DNA of 6,497 nucleotides from an uncultured Spirochaetaceae bacterium (lineage in GTDB: Bacteria; Spirochaetota; Spirochaetia; Treponematales; Treponemataceae): assembly GCA_902766345.1 (NCBI GenBank), contig CACXDK010000297.1, positions 1 to 6,497 on the forward strand. The letters are read 5' to 3'. How positions within the stretch are numbered: position 1 is the stretch's first letter; every line of letters begins with the position of its first letter. Made by a program: the position numbers and the translations under genes. The notes under the pieces are model-generated. The model was not told where the DNA came from. It did not search any database and saw only the letters and a program-made list of their open reading frames with translations. Of the stretch, positions 5,925 to 6,497 are shown piece after piece.

Positions 5925-6054
5925 TTGCATTATCCTGTTTTGTATGGTAAAACAAAAATATAGGCTTGAATGATGATGTAAAAACTCATGCATTAAAGGT
6001 CCTGTTTATTCTCTATTGCATAAATATAAATAAGATTGTATATTATATGCATAA
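5925..6054. repeat. Four WTGCATWA octamers upstream of argG
   Basis: Copies are TTGCATTA (5925-5932), ATGCATTA (5988-5995), TTGCATAA (6016-6023) and ATGCATAA (6047-6054). Start-to-start distances are 63, 28 and 31 bases, close to multiples of three helical turns. TGCAT fits the TGNAT half-site of arginine repressor (ArgR) boxes. Copy 3 covers the argG -35 element and copy 4 covers the predicted transcription start, the classical arrangement for repression. The ArgR link is an inference; the segments are AT-rich, so chance matches are possible. Confidence 0.45.
6016..6044 (+). promoter_or_regulatory. Promoter of argG
   Basis: TTGCAT (6016-6021), a 17-base spacer, then TATATT (6039-6044) is a good housekeeping-sigma promoter. 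The expected start, near 6051, leaves a leader of about 28 bases with Shine-Dalgarno AGAGGA at 6068-6073, 5 bases before the ATG at 6079. Confidence 0.6.
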
Positions 6055-6078
6055 AATTTCATTATTTAGAGGACTTTT

Positions 6079-6497
6079 ATGAAAGATAAGGTTATTCTTG
6101 CTTATTCTGGTGGTTTGGATACAACAGTCATCATTCCATGGCTTAAAGAAAACTATGATTATGATGTAATTGCTGTTTGTATTGACGTAGGACAGGGAGA
6201 TGACTGGCCTGCAATAAAGGAGCGTGCTCTTAAGACCGGTGCTACTGCTTGTTATGTTGTTGATGCTCGTGAAGAATATTGTAAGGAATATGTTTGGCCT
6301 GCTGTAAAGGGAAACTGTGTTTATGAAGATGAGTACCTTCTTGGAACTTCTACAGCACGTCCTCTTATTGGAAAGATTTTAGTTGAATATGCCCGTCAGG
6401 AAAAAGCTGTAGCAATCTGTCACGGTGCAACAGGAAAAGGTAATGATCAGGTTCGCTTTGAAATGGCAATGAAGGCTTTTGCTCCTGATTTGAAGGT
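6079..6497 (+). CDS. argG: Argininosuccinate synthase, N-terminal 139 residues (3' end beyond window)
   Basis: The open frame runs from ATG 6079 to the window end. AYSGGLDTT (8-16) is the ATP-pyrophosphatase P-loop signature of argininosuccinate synthases, and [12 protein letters not shown] (116-127) is the second family signature. [10 protein letters not shown] (86-95) matches the conserved block near the citrulline site. The enzyme joins citrulline and aspartate, using ATP, to give argininosuccinate, the penultimate step of arginine biosynthesis in the cytoplasm. Family members are about 400 residues, so roughly a third is visible. The start is fixed by a strong AGAGGA ribosome site. The gene has its own promoter and a 211-base gap separates it from pgeF, so it is not part of that operon. 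Partner argH is not in the window. Confidence 0.97.
   Translation, partial: MKDKVILAYSGGLDTTVIIPWLKENYDYDVIAVCIDVGQGDDWPAIKERALKTGATACYVVDAREEYCKEYVWPAVKGNCVYEDEYLLGTSTARPLIGKILVEYARQEKAVAICHGATGKGNDQVRFEMAMKAFAPDLK

Overview
The window reads as chromosomal DNA of a low-GC spirochaete, most likely a Treponema. The reasons are the AT-rich composition, the 577-residue protein that resembles a spirochaete-restricted family (DUF5312 as I remember it), and the form of the pgeF and phosphohexomutase proteins. The presence of argG would fit a gut or rumen Treponema with arginine biosynthesis better than a host-restricted pathogen. Genus is an inference from protein style; no database search was possible.

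Layout. Bases 1-369 hold the 3' end of a plus-strand gene whose C-terminal domain is a LytM/M23 fold lacking the zinc ligands. It converges, with only 4 bases between stop codons, on a minus-strand operon: a phosphohexomutase (1020-2801) followed by a DnaQ-type 3'-5' exonuclease (374-1033), whose start overlaps the mutase end by 14 bases. An extended -10 promoter lies just upstream of the mutase. Next come two minus-strand tRNA genes, tRNA-Glu(CTC) and tRNA-Gln(CTG), each with its own intrinsic terminator, and with a 29-bp near-perfect palindrome between them. A divergent, A-tract-rich region (3222-3381) carries a strong tRNA-Gln promoter on the minus strand and a promoter for the plus-strand pair DUF5312-like gene plus pgeF, which overlap by one base (TAATG). 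A 211-base gap follows, with four copies of the octamer WTGCATWA and a good promoter, then the 5' part of argG, cut by the window end.

How it fits together. The genes are mainly housekeeping: sugar-phosphate interconversion, DNA proofreading or repair, tRNA supply, peptidoglycan quality control (PgeF), peptidoglycan hydrolase control (degenerate LytM) and arginine synthesis. No mobile element, CRISPR array or obvious defence system is visible. The points most worth following up are the C-terminal QxxLxF clamp-binding motif of the exonuclease, the argG operator-like repeats that overlap its promoter, the unexplained palindrome between the tRNA genes, the translationally coupled DUF5312-like/pgeF pair and the ligand-less LytM domain.
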